NCBI RefSeq assembly: GCF_000611645.1
Contig: NW_014011779.1
Coordinates: forward strand, 1 to 10,486
Reading direction: 5' to 3'
DNA: 10,486 nucleotides
Origin: Monoraphidium neglectum
Taxonomy: Eukaryota > Chlorophyta > Chlorophyceae > Sphaeropleales > Selenastraceae
The translations under genes and the position numbers were made by a program. Shown here piece by piece: positions 8,690-10,486 of the stretch. The notes beneath the pieces were generated by a model. It made no database searches and was not told where the DNA came from. It saw only the letters and a list, made by a program, of their open reading frames with translations. Each line of letters begins with the position of its first letter. Within the stretch, counting starts at the first letter, position 1.

Positions 8690-10251
8690 GCACGCACGCA
8701 CGCGCGTGCACGCGCGCGTGCGATTGCAAATTCCACGCACCCCATCCACACCGCCACCCGGCGATACGCCCCACCCCCCACCCCAGGCTCCCGCCGCAAC
8801 ATCGAGGAGCACTACGACGCCGGCAACGCCATGTACTCCCTCTTCCTGGACCCCTCCATGACGTACAGCTGCGGCATACACACGGGGCCGGGGGAGAGCC
8901 TGGAGCAGGCGCAGTACAACAAGCTCGACGCGGTGGGCGGGAGGGGGGTTCAGGGGTCAGGGTTCAGGGTTTGGGTTTTATAGAGCGTCTAGAGGGGGGC
9001 CGATGGGACTGGCGGGCGACCAGAGGCCTTTCTCTGGAGCTTTGAAGTCCAGGGCAAAGGAGAGGGGGAGCCCTTAGGTCGGCTGGCTGTTCTCGCCCGG
9101 TCGTCCGACACGCGACCGCTCGCGCCGCCCCATCGACGATCCCGCCCAGATCATCGACGCGGCCGGGCTGGGCCCTGGGGACAACGTTCTGGAGATCGGC
9201 TGCGGCTGGGGCTCCATGGCCATCCGCGCCGTCCAGCGCACCGGCTGCAGGTGATTTGAGGACCCGCCCACAAACACCCACCCACTTTCTCCTCACCCAC
9301 CCACGCACCGACCGAACCACCAACCCGCCCATCCGGTCCCCTGCACCCCACCTTGTGCGCGGCTCATGGCGGCGCTGGATGCTTGGCAGGCGCCCCTCTC
9401 CACACCCCGTACCTGCCTGCTGGTGCCGCCCACACGCCCCCTTCTTAAACTCAACCTTCAGCCCGCGACCCTGCCACTCCATGCTCCATCACGCCGTCAC
9501 CCCGTCACCCCATCGCCCCAGGATGACGTGCCTGACGCTGTCCAAGGAGCAGCTGGCTGAGGCGGCGCGCCGCGTGGACGACGCGGGGCTGTCCGACTCC
9601 ATCACGCTGCTGCTCTGCGACTACAGGTGCGCTGGCGCCCACCTCCATTCCTGCCCAACGCTCGCTTGCTCCTTAATTGTTTGTGGGTTTATATGCACTA
9701 CTCATCCCTTGTTTGTCTCTCCCCATTTTGCCTGTTTCAGTTCCTCCTTTGTTTGCACACGCTTGGACGCGCATGTGCCCGCGCGCACACACACACACAC
9801 AAACACACGCGCACACACACACGACACACACACACCCCAGGGACTGTCCCGGCGCCGGCACCTACGACAAGGTGGTGTCCTGCGAGATGATAGAGGCTGT
9901 CGGCCACGAGCACCTGAGGTCCTACTTCAGCCAGATCGGGCGCATGCTCAAGCAGGGGGGCAAGGCAGTCATCCAGGTGGGCCGCCGCGGCCGCACGGCG
10001 GGAAGAGGGGAAGAATGCGTGCCCGCCGCACGCGCTTCGGCGGGGGAAGTGGGTGGGGGTGATGATGAGTGCGGCGCGTGCTCATTTTGGGGCTGTCGCC
10101 CGCATGCTCGCTGCTCGCGCTGACGGCGCCCATCTCTCGATATCGAAATCGTTTTGCAGGTGATCGCCCAGCCGGACGAGCGGTACGCGTCGTACTGCAG
10201 CAGCAGCGACTTCATCCGGGAGCACATCTTCCCGGGGGGCCACCTGCCCAG
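3926..10251 (+). CDS. CFA: Fused FAD amine-oxidase-like / cyclopropane-fatty-acyl-phospholipid synthase (plant type), 19 exons, 3' end missing
   Basis: Predicted to add a SAM-derived methylene or methyl to double bonds of phospholipid acyl chains; the fused flavin domain may oxidise or reduce the product. Exons: 3926-3996, 4091-4190, 4518-4633, 4896-5007, 5236-5376, 5578-5707, 5877-6090, 6362-6509, 6773-6947, 7155-7231, 7419-7492, 7642-7748, 7976-8118, 8356-8485, 8787-8932, 9150-9250, 9522-9626, 9841-9976, 10160-10251. They total 2318 bases with matching phases and no stop (772 codons plus two bases). Residues 1-428 are the oxidase, about 429-579 the CFA N-terminal domain, 580 onward the methyltransferase. 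The order matches plant cyclopropane synthases of the Sterculia and Arabidopsis type, recalled as about 870 residues, so roughly 100 residues are missing. Membrane association is expected from substrate; no membrane segment is seen. All donors are GTG-type except intron 2 (GTCCGG). Confidence 0.93.
4191..4517 (+). other. Intron 2 of the fusion gene with unusual donor GTCCGG
   Basis: The protein alignment requires GFQ|VYN, so exon 2 must end at 4190 (CAG) and exon 3 start at 4518. The donor GTCCGG departs from the GTG used by all other donors in this gene. TCCAGGT occurs at both boundaries (4186-4192 and 4513-4519), so several cut positions give the same mRNA and only the GT-AG one is conventional. 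Reading through the intron stays open until a stop at 4479-4481. Confidence 0.75.
6510..6601. repeat. (TG)n followed by (GA)-rich microsatellite
   Basis: Imperfect TG tract 6510-6548 passes directly into GA-rich sequence to about 6601. The compound repeat lies wholly inside intron 8. Confidence 0.9.
6510..6772 (+). other. Intron 8 with TG tract at the donor and a GA-rich stretch
   Basis: The donor GTGTGTGCG is itself the first unit of an imperfect TG repeat (6510-6548). It is followed by a purine-rich GA stretch (about 6549-6601). The acceptor is GGGCCCGCAG before 6773. Several GT positions follow the true donor, and a slip among them would break the frame. Confidence 0.8.
7889..7906. repeat. 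Tandem 9-bp duplication in intron 12
   Basis: CGAGCATTT occurs twice in tandem with no gap. It is a simple local duplication with no effect on the coding sequence. Confidence 0.7.
8156..8187. repeat. Direct repeat in intron 13
   Basis: GATCTGATCTG occurs at 8156-8166 and again at 8177-8187, a 21-base period, and each copy is itself a GATCT duplication. It lies just after the exon 13 donor (8119). It is not coding. Confidence 0.7.
8635..8720. repeat. Compound (CG)/(CA)n/(CGCA)n microsatellite in intron 14
   Basis: An alternating GC block, about sixteen CA units (from about 8654) and CGCA units to about 8700, then more alternating GC/TG. It sits in the 301-base intron 8486-8786 and is purine-pyrimidine alternating throughout. 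Confidence 0.92.
8943..8980. repeat. Degenerate G-rich telomere-like tract in intron 15
   Basis: Runs of three or more G are separated by TT, TTCA, TCA or TTT, finishing GGGTTTGGGTTTTA. The pattern resembles degraded TTTAGGG or TTTTAGGG units of green algal telomeres. It could equally be ordinary G-rich intron sequence with G-quadruplex potential on the + strand. Confidence 0.35.
9781..9836. repeat. (CA)n microsatellite abutting the exon 18 acceptor
   Basis: An imperfect CA tract runs almost to the acceptor CCCCAG (9835-9840), so the usual polypyrimidine tract is largely replaced by alternating CA. The intron is 9627-9840. Confidence 0.92.
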
Positions 10252-10486
10252 GTGAGTGCCTGCCCCCGGCCGGCGCTCGCGCCCACGCCGCCCGTGACGC
10301 TGCATCCGTTGCTGGCGCCCTGCTGCACTCTCTCTACCACCCTGTTTTTGGGCATCATCAAGAGCCTCCCCGTCAGACCCCGCTTTCTGGTCCGGCAACC
10401 TGTGTATAGCCGCAGTTTGACAGAGCAGGGCGCGCCGGCTCCCAACCGTGCGCTGCAACCCGTCTCCCCCCCCCCCCCCCCCCCCC
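10252..10486 (+). other. Start of intron 19, cut by the window end
   Basis: Donor GTGAGT at 10252 follows the LPR codons. No acceptor leading into a recognisable CFA continuation is seen in the remaining 235 bases, so the next exon is outside the window. Confidence 0.75.
10466..10486. repeat. Poly-C run at the window end
   Basis: Twenty-one consecutive C up to the last base. It may be a true homopolymer or the place where an assembly broke. Its length is not reliable. Confidence 0.8.

Larger units (their letters stand above)
8787..10251 (+). other. CFA synthase SAM-dependent methyltransferase domain (exons 15-19, incomplete)
   Basis: Residues 580-772. NIEEHYDAGN and MTYSCGIH carry Cys608, aligned with Cys139 of E. 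coli CFA synthase. SAM motif I is VLEIGCGWG (641-649); TLSKEQLAEA follows; CEMIEAVGHEH carries Glu715 (E. coli Glu239). VIQVIAQPDERY carries Gln742 where E. coli has the bicarbonate-binding His266. FIREHIFPGGHLPR ends the visible part. The region with E. coli Tyr317 lies beyond the window. The alignment is by eye from memory of the family. Confidence 0.88.

Noticed and set aside
1..10486. CRISPR array, transposon, integrase or prokaryotic defence genes
   Set aside because: No regularly spaced repeats, terminal inverted repeats or such protein motifs were seen; the repeats present are simple microsatellites.

Overview
The window is nuclear DNA from a eukaryote, most likely a chlorophyte green alga. 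The evidence is a GC-rich genome, two intron-dense genes with many short introns (mostly about 100-340 bases), donors that are nearly all GTG-type (GTGCGT, GTGGGC, GTGAGT), and CA/TG dinucleotide tracts in introns and intergenic DNA. The encoded proteins also resemble plant and volvocine families. I cannot name the genus. I see no prokaryotic operon, CRISPR array, transposon, rRNA or tRNA.

Region 1 (1-2102, + strand) is the 3' part of a papain-family (C1) cysteine protease gene. Six exons can be joined in one open frame of 297 codons plus stop. They carry the catalytic His (codon 652-654) and Asn (706-708), then a short proline linker, a LysM-like module and an Ala/Pro-rich tail. The exons with the catalytic Cys lie upstream of the window. 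One intron (711-910) has a GC donor and splits the Ser codon of the KNSWG motif.

Region 2 (2103-3925) is intergenic and less GC-rich than the genes. It holds a TG microsatellite, a C10 run and the probable 3' and 5' flanks. I found no convincing gene in it.

Region 3 (3926-10251 and beyond, + strand) is one gene in which I resolved 19 exons, giving 772 complete codons with consistent phases and no internal stop. It encodes a plant-type fusion. The N-terminal half is an FAD-dependent amine-oxidase/desaturase-like domain. The C-terminal half is a cyclopropane-fatty-acyl-phospholipid synthase (CFA) with its N-terminal domain and SAM methyltransferase fold. From memory of the plant family (about 870 residues), roughly 100 C-terminal residues lie beyond the window. 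The window ends inside the next intron in a run of 21 C.

The two genes are tandem on the same strand and have no evident functional link. The protease-LysM protein is probably secreted or vacuolar and may bind a glycan. The fusion enzyme should modify unsaturated acyl chains in membrane lipids. The points most worth checking are the Gln at the bicarbonate-binding His position of the CFA domain, the fused oxidase (cyclopropane, methyl-branched or furan fatty acid chemistry), the protease-LysM fusion, and the unusual splice sites.
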